Assembly: GCA_945948915.1 (NCBI GenBank)
Contig: CAMFCQ010000014.1
Location: 1-44,475 of the forward strand
Source: an uncultured Clostridia bacterium
Lineage (GTDB): Bacteria; Bacillota; Clostridia; Christensenellales; Aristaeellaceae
Direction: 5' to 3'
Length of the DNA: 44,475 nucleotides
Shown here: piece after piece, positions 32,705-40,477 of the stretch
How positions within the stretch are numbered: the first letter of the stretch is position 1
Layout: every line of letters starts with the position of its first letter
Made by a program: the position numbers and the translations under genes
The notes under the pieces: generated by a model
Told to the model about the DNA's origin: nothing
The model's database searches: none
What the model saw: the letters and a program-made list of their open reading frames with translations, nothing else

Positions 32705-34867
32705 ATGTCTGTTAAGAATGGCATCAACGGCTGGGCCGGTTCGATCGTGCGCATCAACCTGACCACCGGCACGATCACCACTGAAGATACGCTCCCGAAG
32801 TACAAGCCATATATCGGCGGCATGGGCCTTGGCTACAAGGTCATTTGGGACGAGGTTCCGCTCGATTCCGACCCGCTTGGCCCGCAGGCGAAGGCCGTGT
32901 TCGCCGTCGGCCCGCTGACCGCCTCCGGCGTGCCGTGCTCCGGCCGTATGAACATCTCCTGCCTCTCCTGCTGGAGCAAGGGCAATTCCATCGTGGACGC
33001 GCACATGGGCGGCCATATCGCGCATGCCTTCAAGTACGCTGGCTTTGACGCGATGATTCTGGAGGGCCAGAGCGACAAGCCGGTCTATATCAAGATCGAC
33101 GATGAGAAGGTCAGCATTGAGGATGCCTCCCATGTCTGGGGCAAGGGCACCTTTGAGACCAACGCCACGCTCTCCAAGGAGAACGGCGACACGTTCGACG
33201 TGGCGTCCATTGGCCAGGCGGGCGAGAACCTGGTGCCGATGTCCACCATCATCACCTCCTTCGGCAACTCCGGCGGCGCCGGTATCGGCGCGGTGCTGGG
33301 CTCCAAGAAGGTCAAGGCCCTCGTTGTCCGCGGCACCGGCGCGGTGAAGATCGCGCGCCCGATGGAGGTTCGCCTGCTGTCCAACTACATGATCAAGGAC
33401 CTGGTCGGCGGCAACAACAACCATAACGTTCCGACGGTTCCGCAGAGCTGGGCGGAGTACTCCGCAACCTCCAAGAACCGCTGGCAGGGCGGCCCTGGCG
33501 TCACCTGGGACAAGGCGCCCAATGGCCCCATCGACACCGGCGAGCAGCCCAGCGGCGTCATCAACGTTGCCGCGATGCGCTGCAACAAGGGTGTGTTTGA
33601 CTTCGGCGCAGTGGCCGAGAAGTACACCGTGAAGCAGGGCGGCTGCTCCTCCTGCCCGGTGCGCTGCTACACCGAGTATGAGCTGGATCCGCTGGCCGAT
33701 TACGACCTGCCGACCCATGTTTCCAACACCTGCATCCCGATCACCGGCCAGACCGGCATTTACTGCGGCTTCGCCCACGACTTTGTGGACGAGGGCGACG
33801 CGAAGATCGTTCTGGGCGGCGCGGGCTCCCGTGCGCAGGACGACTACGGCGTATGGTGCAACTATGGCAACCTGAAGACTGACTTCGCCCGTGCTTACAA
33901 GGACGGCATCCTCAAGGAGCACATGACCGAGGAAGAGTGGAACGAGGTGCCGTGGGACCTGATGGAGAGCGGCGATCCGCGTTGGGCTGTTGAGTTCTAT
34001 AAGCGCATTGCCTCCGGCAAGGGCGCGTGGGGCGTCATCGGCAAGGGCTCCTATGCCATGTACAAGGAGTGGGGCCTTGACGATGCCAGCAAGAACTCCG
34101 CCGGCAAGAATTACTATGACGAGGTTTCCAGCTCCAACACGAATGTCACCTACAACGGCTATCCGAAGCACCATTCCTCTGAGGAGTGCTGGCAGACCGG
34201 CCTGCTCTACAATACGGCGTACAACCGTGACTGCATGATCCACGTGATCACGAACGTGGTGCGCTCCGGCTCCCCGTTTGAAGCGGTGATCAAGCCCGTT
34301 GCCGAGAGCTTCTTTGGCGAGGGCTGCGTGGATGCGCCGAAGGCGTACACCCCGATCAACGAGAACAAGGTCAAGCTGGCCAAGTGGGCGCTCAATGAGA
34401 AGCAGTGGCACGATTCCGCGACGCTGTGCAACTGGATGTACCCGATGATGCTCTCCACGAGCAAGAAGCGCGGCTACAAGGGCGACCTCGAGCTGGACGC
34501 GAAGTACATGAGCGCCGTCGTCGGCGAGGATTACCAGCGTGCCGATATCGAGTGCGATTCCGAGCGCATCACGCAGATGCTTCGTGCGATGACCGCGATC
34601 TCCTTCAAGGTCAATCTGGGCAGCACCAACCTGCGCAAGGATCACGATGCGATCCCGGCCTGGGTCTTTGACAAGGAGCCGGACTTCAAGGCGTTTGAGG
34701 AGGGCACCGTCAAGATGGATCGTGAGGACTGGGAGAAGTCCCTCGACCTGTGGTATGACGCGCTGGGCTGGGACAAGGAAACCGGTATCCCGACCCGCGA
34801 GACCCTTGAGAAGTTTGATCTGGGCGACTGCGCCGACAAGCTTGCAGAACTGGGCCTCATCAAGTAA
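32705..34867 (+). CDS. ydhV: Aldehyde ferredoxin oxidoreductase family enzyme, YdhV-type
   Basis: A 720-residue tungsten or molybdenum bis-pterin enzyme of the AOR family, which oxidises aldehydes or reduces carboxylates with ferredoxin. The 4Fe-4S ligands are C314, C317 and C321 (GCSSCPVRC) with C575 in LCNWMYP as the probable fourth. N-terminal GWAGSIVRINLTTG and NNNHNVPTVPQSWAEYS are characteristic of the YdhV branch. There is no signal peptide, so if it is exported it must ride with the twin-arginine ferredoxin encoded just before it (36 bases upstream). ATG after AGAGGAGG. C-ending codon bias suggests strong expression. Confidence 0.93.
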   Translation: MSVKNGINGWAGSIVRINLTTGTITTEDTLPKYKPYIGGMGLGYKVIWDEVPLDSDPLGPQAKAVFAVGPLTASGVPCSGRMNISCLSCWSKGNSIVDAHMGGHIAHAFKYAGFDAMILEGQSDKPVYIKIDDEKVSIEDASHVWGKGTFETNATLSKENGDTFDVASIGQAGENLVPMSTIITSFGNSGGAGIGAVLGSKKVKALVVRGTGAVKIARPMEVRLLSNYMIKDLVGGNNNHNVPTVPQSWAEYSATSKNRWQGGPGVTWDKAPNGPIDTGEQPSGVINVAAMRCNKGVFDFGAVAEKYTVKQGGCSSCPVRCYTEYELDPLADYDLPTHVSNTCIPITGQTGIYCGFAHDFVDEGDAKIVLGGAGSRAQDDYGVWCNYGNLKTDFARAYKDGILKEHMTEEEWNEVPWDLMESGDPRWAVEFYKRIASGKGAWGVIGKGSYAMYKEWGLDDASKNSAGKNYYDEVSSSNTNVTYNGYPKHHSSEECWQTGLLYNTAYNRDCMIHVITNVVRSGSPFEAVIKPVAESFFGEGCVDAPKAYTPINENKVKLAKWALNEKQWHDSATLCNWMYPMMLSTSKKRGYKGDLELDAKYMSAVVGEDYQRADIECDSERITQMLRAMTAISFKVNLGSTNLRKDHDAIPAWVFDKEPDFKAFEEGTVKMDREDWEKSLDLWYDALGWDKETGIPTRETLEKFDLGDCADKLAELGLIK

Positions 34868-34879
34868 GGCTTTCGGCAC

Positions 34880-34908
34880 TTGATTTGCCAGCCTGAACGT
34901 GATATGCT
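34880..34908 (+). promoter_or_regulatory. Possible promoter of ydhW-like gene
   Basis: TTGATT (34880-34885), 17-base spacer and TATGCT (34903-34908). The predicted start falls in the terminator hairpin that follows, so this promoter could bypass it. The match is moderate. Confidence 0.5.
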
Positions 34909-34909
34909 T

Positions 34910-34940
34910 GTGGGAGGAATTCACGTTCCTCCCACTTTTT
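34910..34940 (+). terminator. Terminator after ydhV with overlapping alternative stem
   Basis: GTGGGAGGAA (34910-34919) and TTCCTCCCAC (34926-34935) form a perfect 10-bp stem followed by TTTTT. A second helix, GAACGTGA (34895-34902) with TCACGTTC (34921-34928), shares bases with the terminator 3' arm and cannot form with it at once. Confidence 0.88.
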
Positions 34941-34970
34941 GCGTATTTGCATCAGAAAGGAAGATGCTCA

Positions 34971-35816
34971 ATGTCTTTGTTTGGACGGCGCAAGCCAGGG
35001 TTTTCCAAGGAGGTAGAGCTGCGGCCCGAGGATATCTCCGACGAGTTTTCGGATCGCAACGACCCAGCCATACAGCGAGATGACAACCCAAAGCAGGAAA
35101 AGGCGGAGTACGCCGCACGCGCGCAGGCCGTGATGGACGGAATGGCGGTTGGCGCCACGGCGAGCGCGCCCGAAGCAGCGCAGCAGGATGATCACGAGGG
35201 AAAAACCGTCGATCTGTTCGATTATATGGATTCCCTGCCCGATGTTGAGGACCCGTTCCCGCCCAGCGAGCCGGAACCTGAACCGGAGCCCCAGCCTGAG
35301 CGCAAGCCCGGCGAGCTGCTCGCCGATTACATCCGCAGCCGCTCCGCTGTTGCCCAGCTGACACCGCGCAAAGCGCTGGAGGAAGAGGAGCCGCAGCTGG
35401 AGGAGATGCTTGCGGAGATTCACAGCCTTGAATCGTGCGCGGACATCAGGAGCGTGCAGGGGAGCAAGGACGAGTATTTCTATTCCGAAGAGATCATGGC
35501 GAACAACTATGCGATGATCGTGATGCTCGTATTGGAAAAGAACCTTGCCCGCACCGTTGCGCACATGGTCCGCTTCAATTGCAAGACATATCCTTCGCCC
35601 ACGCCGCTGTATCACTTCATGCGTTCTCCGTACAACTACACCAAAACGCAGCTGGAGCAAGCGCTGCGCGTGCTGAAGGCGGACAAGGATACACAGGATA
35701 TCAAGACCGTTGAATCGTTCAACGGCGTGCTGTACATGTATTCCACGGATATCATGTCCGAGCGCTATGCCAAGGCGCTGGCTGATGGCAATGAGACGGA
35801 GGAAGGGGATTCCTGA
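34971..35816 (+). CDS. YdhW-like protein of the oxidoreductase module
   Basis: A 281-residue soluble protein with no clear catalytic motif. The N-terminal half is disordered and acidic, with a proline/glutamate repeat (EPEPEPEPQPERKP near residue 101) before the folded C-terminal part (about 145-265), which contains AEIHSLESCADIRSVQGSK-like and HMVRFNCKTYPSPTPLYHF segments. In E. coli the gene after ydhV is ydhW, an uncharacterised member of the same operon; the position and overall character suggest this is its counterpart. The start ATG at 34971 follows AAAGGAAG. Role unknown, perhaps maturation or regulation of the enzyme. Confidence 0.68.
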   Translation: MSLFGRRKPGFSKEVELRPEDISDEFSDRNDPAIQRDDNPKQEKAEYAARAQAVMDGMAVGATASAPEAAQQDDHEGKTVDLFDYMDSLPDVEDPFPPSEPEPEPEPQPERKPGELLADYIRSRSAVAQLTPRKALEEEEPQLEEMLAEIHSLESCADIRSVQGSKDEYFYSEEIMANNYAMIVMLVLEKNLARTVAHMVRFNCKTYPSPTPLYHFMRSPYNYTKTQLEQALRVLKADKDTQDIKTVESFNGVLYMYSTDIMSERYAKALADGNETEEGDS

Positions 35817-35898
35817 CGGATCTGAGCCGATCGCATAGCGGCAAATGAATCGCTGCAAAGGTACAGAAGCCGCCATTGCGGCCTATTCGGGGTATAAC

Positions 35899-35934
35899 AA
35901 AAGCTCCACTTTCCATTGGGAAGGTGGAGCTTTT
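35899..35934. terminator. Bidirectional terminator
   Basis: AAAAGCTCCACTTTCC (35899-35914) and GGAAGGTGGAGCTTTT (35919-35934) form a ~16-bp helix with one mismatch and T/A tracts on both sides, between convergent genes. Confidence 0.93.
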
Positions 35935-35949
35935 GTGATTGCGCCATGC

Positions 35950-36483
35950 TTACAGCCTTTGGCAGAGCAGTTTAAAAAGCGCCTGACGGTTCTCCTGCGT
36001 GACCGTCAGCACGGTGACATCGTCCCGCTTCGCAATGCGGGCGACGTGCTCTGATCCGCACTTCTGTAGCACGCCGAGCACGCGCTTCTTCGAATCAAGG
36101 CACGCCTCGATCTGCGCGATGAAGCCTTCTGCCTGGCGTTCGAGCCGGCCCAGCTCGTCCATCAGGATGTACGGCGCAGGGGAGGCAAGGCTCCTTTTCA
36201 GGATGAGCACGCCATTTTCCTCAAACACAGGAAGCACCGGCACAGCGCGCTTTTCTTCTATGCGCGCGCAGCAGATGCAGTCGTTTTGATACGGCGGCAT
36301 ATCGACGCGCCCGTGCAGCGTAAAGCCCCGGCGTTCACCGTTTAAGCAAAACGCCTGTGTCTCAAATCCGGCGCAGTCAAGACCTCTGGCTTCAATCAGT
36401 CTGCGCAGCAGCGTGGATTTGCCCACCTGCTTGTCGCCGGTCAGAAACAGATGCCTGCGCAGCTCGGGCAGATCACTCGGCAT
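35950..36483 (-). CDS. THEP1-type nucleoside-triphosphatase
   Basis: A 177-residue P-loop NTPase. Walker A is LTGDKQVGKSTLLRRLI at residues 14-30; Walker B is YILMDELGRLE near 105. Length and the ending CQRL fit the THEP1 family (archaeal/bacterial nucleotide phosphatase-kinase). The sequence has cysteines NDCICCAR near residue 68. Its start overlaps the end of mobB by 11 bases, indicating a coupled pair. THEP1-type NTPases recur beside MobB genes in anaerobes and their role there is not established; a function in cofactor insertion or regulation is inference. Confidence 0.82.
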   Translation of the reverse strand: MPSDLPELRRHLFLTGDKQVGKSTLLRRLIEARGLDCAGFETQAFCLNGERRGFTLHGRVDMPPYQNDCICCARIEEKRAVPVLPVFEENGVLILKRSLASPAPYILMDELGRLERQAEGFIAQIEACLDSKKRVLGVLQKCGSEHVARIAKRDDVTVLTVTQENRQALFKLLCQRL

Positions 36484-37171
36484 GCTCGGCCTCCTTTGCC
36501 CAGGAAAGGATGAGGGCGCGCTGCTCCGCAGTCAGTTTGAGTTCTTCACCGTCAAGAATCACCTGAAGCGCATCCTTTTCCTGCTTCTTCTCGTGATGAT
36601 GGCATCCGCACTGGCAGAAGCCGTCGTCCGTTACGCCGGCGACCGGCGGCAGCGGCTCATCCAGCAGCGCGCAGGGCTGAATGTCCGGTATCCTTTGGTC
36701 GATGTAGTCAAGCAGCGCGTCGGCATGGTCAAGCGCGTTAAAGCGCGGCAGCGGAAGCTCGATCTCCGGCTTCTGGCTGATGCGACCGGAGAAGGCAAGC
36801 GTACGGCTGTTCATGCGCGGCAGTGCGTCATCTTCCTTGTGCGCGCAGACGATGCGCGGCACCGGCGCGGCGTAATCGCCCTCCAGCAGCACATAGTCAA
36901 ATCCCTTGTAGGCATCGAGAACCTTGGAGAGCGGTAGCGCTTCCGGGTAGAGGAACGTCGTTTCAAACCGGGCGCGCGCGCAGACCAGTTCGCTGCCGGC
37001 ACGGCGGTGTCTGGCGGTGTTGCTGGTGGATGTGTCCATGGAAAACGTGGGGCAGAACACCGTTTTGCAGGTGCCCACCTTCTTGCCGCGGCGGCGAATG
37101 GCTTCCACCAGAGCGGTGACGGTGCTGGTCTTGCCGGACTTGCGGATGCCGACGATGGTGATGATTTTCAT
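36473..37171 (-). CDS. mobB: MobB-like molybdopterin cofactor adaptor with Cys/His cluster
   Basis: A 232-residue GTP-binding protein related to MobB, the adaptor in molybdopterin guanine dinucleotide synthesis. Walker A GIRKSGKTS lies at residues 8-16; the ARHRRAGSELV segment near 53-63 and the LLEGDYAAPVPRIV segment near 95-108 (Walker B region) are family-like. A C-terminal extension adds C186, C188, C190 and H191-H193 (CQCGCHHH), a likely metal-binding patch, plus a helical tail. I placed the start at 37171, six bases after AGAGGT; ATG 37177 directly abuts that site. AOR enzymes use a plain bis-pterin without GMP, so its client may be another enzyme. Confidence 0.85.
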   Translation of the reverse strand: MKIITIVGIRKSGKTSTVTALVEAIRRRGKKVGTCKTVFCPTFSMDTSTSNTARHRRAGSELVCARARFETTFLYPEALPLSKVLDAYKGFDYVLLEGDYAAPVPRIVCAHKEDDALPRMNSRTLAFSGRISQKPEIELPLPRFNALDHADALLDYIDQRIPDIQPCALLDEPLPPVAGVTDDGFCQCGCHHHEKKQEKDALQVILDGEELKLTAEQRALILSWAKEAEHAE

Positions 37172-37211
37172 AGTCATACCTCTGTCTGTTGTTCATGCGT
37201 TTACAGACGCC

Positions 37212-37240
37212 ATTATACATTATTGTCAGCGGAAATGCAA
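37212..37240 (-). promoter_or_regulatory. mobB promoter with flanking inverted repeat
   Basis: On the minus strand TTGCAT (37240-37235), 17-base spacer and TATAAT (37217-37212). The 8-base inverted repeat ACAGACGC (37203-37210) / GCGTCTGT (37245-37252) brackets the promoter and might bind a regulator. Confidence 0.65.
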
Positions 37241-37252
37241 ACCTGCGTCTGT

Positions 37253-38851
37253 TCAGACGGCCTTTCCGCCCAAGACGGTTTGCCTGACGGGAATCCTGTG
37301 AATCACCGAGGGATCGGTTTCAAACGGATCGATGGCCAGCACGGTGAAGTCGGCCAGCATGCCGGGCGCAATGCGGCCCTTGATATTCTCTTCAAAGCTG
37401 GCGTATGCGCCGAAGGCAGTGTAGCTGAGGAGCGCATCGCGCAGGGAAAGCGCTTCTCGGGGCAGATACGGCGCGCGGGACGGGCGGGTGACCGACTCGC
37501 GGGTGACAGCGCACTGGATGCCGGTAAGGACATCCGGCGGCTCCACCGGGCTGTCCGATCCTCCGGAGATCGTCACGCCGCGCCGCAGCAGCGAGGCAGC
37601 GGGATAGGCTTCGTCCGCGCGGCTGCCCAGGTGGGGATAGACGATCATGGTGTCGTAGTCAAGGAAGATGGGCTGGAGATACGCGTGCATGTTCAGCTGC
37701 TTCATGCGCTCCGCCTGCGCCTGAGTGAGAACCTGCGCATGCACAATGCCGTGGCGCGCGTCGCTGCGCGGGCAAATCGTCTGCGCGCGCTCGATCGCAT
37801 GGAGCACGCGGTCCGCCGCTCCGTCGCCGATGGCGTGGACGGCGATCTGCATGCCGGCCTGATGCGCCGTGAGCACGAGCTCGTCAAGCGCCTCCTGCGT
37901 GTACACGGCGATGCCGCACGTGTCCGGTGCATCGGCGTACGGCGCGTTCAGCAAGGCGGTGCGCGTGCCGAGCGATCCGTCGGCAATCAGCTTGAGCGGG
38001 CCGAGCCTGAACCACTCGTCGCCCCAGCCGGTATTGTAGCCGAGCGAAAGAAAACGGCGAAGCGTTTCAAGGTTGGGCAGCTGGCACTGCTGCGTGACGC
38101 GCACGGTCATGCGGCCCTCGGCCCTGAGCTCCAGATAGGCGGCGATGACCTCTTCAAACGGCGCTTTGGTGGTCACAAAGTCGTCCGTCTGCACGGAGGT
38201 AACGCCGTAGCGGTTGACGTGAGCCATAGCCAGCAACAGCATGTCCTTGATCTGTCGCCTGTCCGGCGCTGGGATCTGCGTGGTGACCAGGCTGATCGCG
38301 TTTTCCTCCAGCACGCCGTTGGGGCGGCCGGTTTCGTCCGTGACGATGCGGCCGCCGTCCACGGGGATAGCATGCGTATCGATGCCGCAGCGCTCAAGCG
38401 CGCGGCTGTTGGCGACGGCGACATGGCCGCAGACGCGCGAGATGAGGCAGGGCTTGTCCGGACAGACGCGGTCGAGATCATCGCGCGTGGGATAGCGCTT
38501 CTCGTCGGTGAAATCATCCTGATTCCAGCAGTGGCCGAGAATCCATTCCTCCTGCGGATGCGTATTCACATATTCAGCCAGTGCAGACAGCATGTGCGAA
38601 AGTGAATCGCTTGCCGGGCCAAGCTGCGCCTGGGTGAGCATACAGCCGATATTGAGCAGATGCATATGCGAATCGTTAAAGCCCGGGCAGACGAACTGGC
38701 CGCGCAGATCGATCCGCTCCGCTTCAGGATATGCCCGATGTGCGGCGTCTGCCTTGCCGACGAACGCAAATACGCCATCCTTGACGACAAAGCACTCCGC
38801 TGAATGGGCGTCCGCTGTGAATACGCGGGCATTTTCATAACAGGTGGTCAT
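37253..38851 (-). CDS. YtcJ-type amidohydrolase
   Basis: A 532-residue metal-dependent hydrolase of the amidohydrolase superfamily (YtcJ / N-substituted formamide deformylase group). Features: N-terminal beta sandwich, NDSHMHLL near residue 66 (HxH metal ligands), HAIGDGAADRVLHAIE near 350, IVHAQVLTQ near 380, SDSPVEPPD near 455 (Asp ligand), and a C-terminal strand completing the sandwich (ADFTVLAIDPFE). No signal peptide. Start ATG 38851 lies 5 bases after GGAGG; the ATG at 38863 overlaps that site. Substrate unknown. It lies 42 bases downstream of the glycosyltransferase gene. Confidence 0.9.
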   Translation of the reverse strand: MTTCYENARVFTADAHSAECFVVKDGVFAFVGKADAAHRAYPEAERIDLRGQFVCPGFNDSHMHLLNIGCMLTQAQLGPASDSLSHMLSALAEYVNTHPQEEWILGHCWNQDDFTDEKRYPTRDDLDRVCPDKPCLISRVCGHVAVANSRALERCGIDTHAIPVDGGRIVTDETGRPNGVLEENAISLVTTQIPAPDRRQIKDMLLLAMAHVNRYGVTSVQTDDFVTTKAPFEEVIAAYLELRAEGRMTVRVTQQCQLPNLETLRRFLSLGYNTGWGDEWFRLGPLKLIADGSLGTRTALLNAPYADAPDTCGIAVYTQEALDELVLTAHQAGMQIAVHAIGDGAADRVLHAIERAQTICPRSDARHGIVHAQVLTQAQAERMKQLNMHAYLQPIFLDYDTMIVYPHLGSRADEAYPAASLLRRGVTISGGSDSPVEPPDVLTGIQCAVTRESVTRPSRAPYLPREALSLRDALLSYTAFGAYASFEENIKGRIAPGMLADFTVLAIDPFETDPSVIHRIPVRQTVLGGKAV

Positions 38852-38893
38852 CGTATCCTCCATATATCTTCTACATTTCTGTCCTTGTCATTC

Positions 38894-40342
38894 TCATTTC
38901 AGGTTTGCAGAATAAGCATCAAATGAATAAGGCCCTATAACTAATGATTCGATTTTTTCGACATTGTATTCGGTCAACTCTGTGACTAGAGTTCCATCGG
39001 AATCAAGAACAATCATACTGTCTGAGATGTCTTTAATCTCTGAAATGCTGTTGATTGCTCCTAAGCGAACATCCTTATATACCGCTGCAGTTAGGTCGGA
39101 TAGTTCAGCACCCAACACGATATTGTGGCAATTCGGAAAAAAGTACCCAACAACACGTTGAATCTGATTATCGTTGCTAAGAATGATTGTCGCATCATCT
39201 ACAGAGTCACGAATCGTATCAATCGAATAGTCAGTCTGAATTCTGTAATAGTTTTCATCGTAATAATATCTTCGGTTAGAAATTACACCAACAAAGAGAA
39301 CACATAACAATACAACGATCTTTATAAGTTTCCGATCGATTCTAGAGTACGATATAGAAATACCCAGCCACATACATGCTGCTGCAGGGATCATGTATCT
39401 TGAAACAAAAACAGGTCGTATGATCAAGGATAGTATGATTCCCAAAAGAATAGTACCCACCCAAACAAGAATTCCGAACAATCCATCATAACACTTTTTC
39501 TTCAAGCAAAGTACCAATGACAAAACAACGCCAATAATAAAGATTGCATATAGTATTGCGTCAGCTGCAGGCTGACCTACCGTAATCAAGAACTTGGAAT
39601 ACTCAAGTACTGAATCCATAGTGATCGGAGGAATCCAGTAGTTTTCACTGACTGTAGCGACTTGTTTGAAGAATATGAGCAACCACGGAATATATAGGAT
39701 TACAACGCCAATACCAGACAATAACAGCATGGGCAGCAGCTTAAAGCGCCTTCGAACGAATTCCAAAATAATGATTTCGGCATATATGACAATAGCGGCT
39801 GCGCAGGCAAAATAGTGCGTATAAGCGGCAAGCGCAGAAAAGACAGTCAATAGCATATATGCGTATACTTTTGGTTTTTCGTTATTCATGATCTGTGTCA
39901 TAGACAAAAATGCACAGAAAACGAATAACATGCCCCATCCAAACATCCGTATTTCAGTTGAATATATCAGCATTTGAGGCATAGACACAATGAATATGCT
40001 GAAGAGAAGGCCTGCAAAGGCACCATAGTTTCTTCTAACGATAGTGAGTCCAATGAATACGAGAATAATATATGGGAAGACTGAAACAAACTTACCTGTC
40101 CAAACAAGGTTGGACTGGAAGAATGGTGCTCCAATGAGATATCCCGCTTTAAGTATGATATAGTAGAGCGGAGGATGAACATCCATTGCATCAGTAATAA
40201 TTAAATCCCGTATTGAATGCTTCGCAAGTTCCACGCTATATGCTTCATCGACCCATATTGTGTTGCTGAAGATTGATGGAATAACACATGCCAGCAGAAG
40301 AATGGGAATGATAAATCCTCCGATTCGCGATACTTTGTTCAT
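38894..40342 (-). CDS. GT39-like membrane glycosyltransferase (AT-rich, likely acquired)
   Basis: A 482-residue integral membrane protein with about ten hydrophobic helices. The first periplasmic loop has VDEAYSVELAKHSI (D32-E33, the catalytic acid pair of the GT-C fold) and DVHPPLYY near residue 54-61, as in PMT/ArnT-like lipid-linked sugar transferases; a soluble C-terminal domain follows (about 390-482). Base use is strikingly different from all neighbours: long AT-rich stretches and A/T-ending codons such as ATA and AGA, in GC-rich DNA. This suggests recent horizontal transfer. The sugar and acceptor are unknown. Start chosen at ATG 40342, downstream of AAAGGAG. Confidence 0.82.
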   Translation of the reverse strand: MNKVSRIGGFIIPILLLACVIPSIFSNTIWVDEAYSVELAKHSIRDLIITDAMDVHPPLYYIILKAGYLIGAPFFQSNLVWTGKFVSVFPYIILVFIGLTIVRRNYGAFAGLLFSIFIVSMPQMLIYSTEIRMFGWGMLFVFCAFLSMTQIMNNEKPKVYAYMLLTVFSALAAYTHYFACAAAIVIYAEIIILEFVRRRFKLLPMLLLSGIGVVILYIPWLLIFFKQVATVSENYWIPPITMDSVLEYSKFLITVGQPAADAILYAIFIIGVVLSLVLCLKKKCYDGLFGILVWVGTILLGIILSLIIRPVFVSRYMIPAAACMWLGISISYSRIDRKLIKIVVLLCVLFVGVISNRRYYYDENYYRIQTDYSIDTIRDSVDDATIILSNDNQIQRVVGYFFPNCHNIVLGAELSDLTAAVYKDVRLGAINSISEIKDISDSMIVLDSDGTLVTELTEYNVEKIESLVIGPYSFDAYSANLK

Positions 40343-40378
40343 CTTAATAACGCTCTCCTTTGCAGTTCCGTGGACAAC

Positions 40379-40407
40379 AGTATACGCCATTTGCGCCCGC
40401 AATTCAA
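40379..40407 (-). promoter_or_regulatory. Promoter of GT39-like gene
   Basis: On the minus strand TTGAAT (40407-40402), 17-base spacer and TATACT (40384-40379). Confidence 0.65.
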
Positions 40408-40414
40408 TCCTTCC

Positions 40415-40443
40415 TTGCCACGCGGCATCCTTTGCGATATAAT
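40415..40443 (+). promoter_or_regulatory. Promoter of dprA-metH operon
   Basis: TTGCCA (40415-40420), 17-base spacer and perfect TATAAT (40438-40443), divergent from the glycosyltransferase promoter. Its position rules out the ATG at 40442 as a start. Confidence 0.78.
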
Positions 40444-40477
40444 GAAACACAATCAGGCTTGGAAGGAGGCGGAGGCA

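Noticed and set aside
32687-34924. A 745-codon open frame on the minus strand across the AOR gene
   Set aside because: Shadow of the strongly codon-biased AOR gene; no domain, no ribosome binding site.
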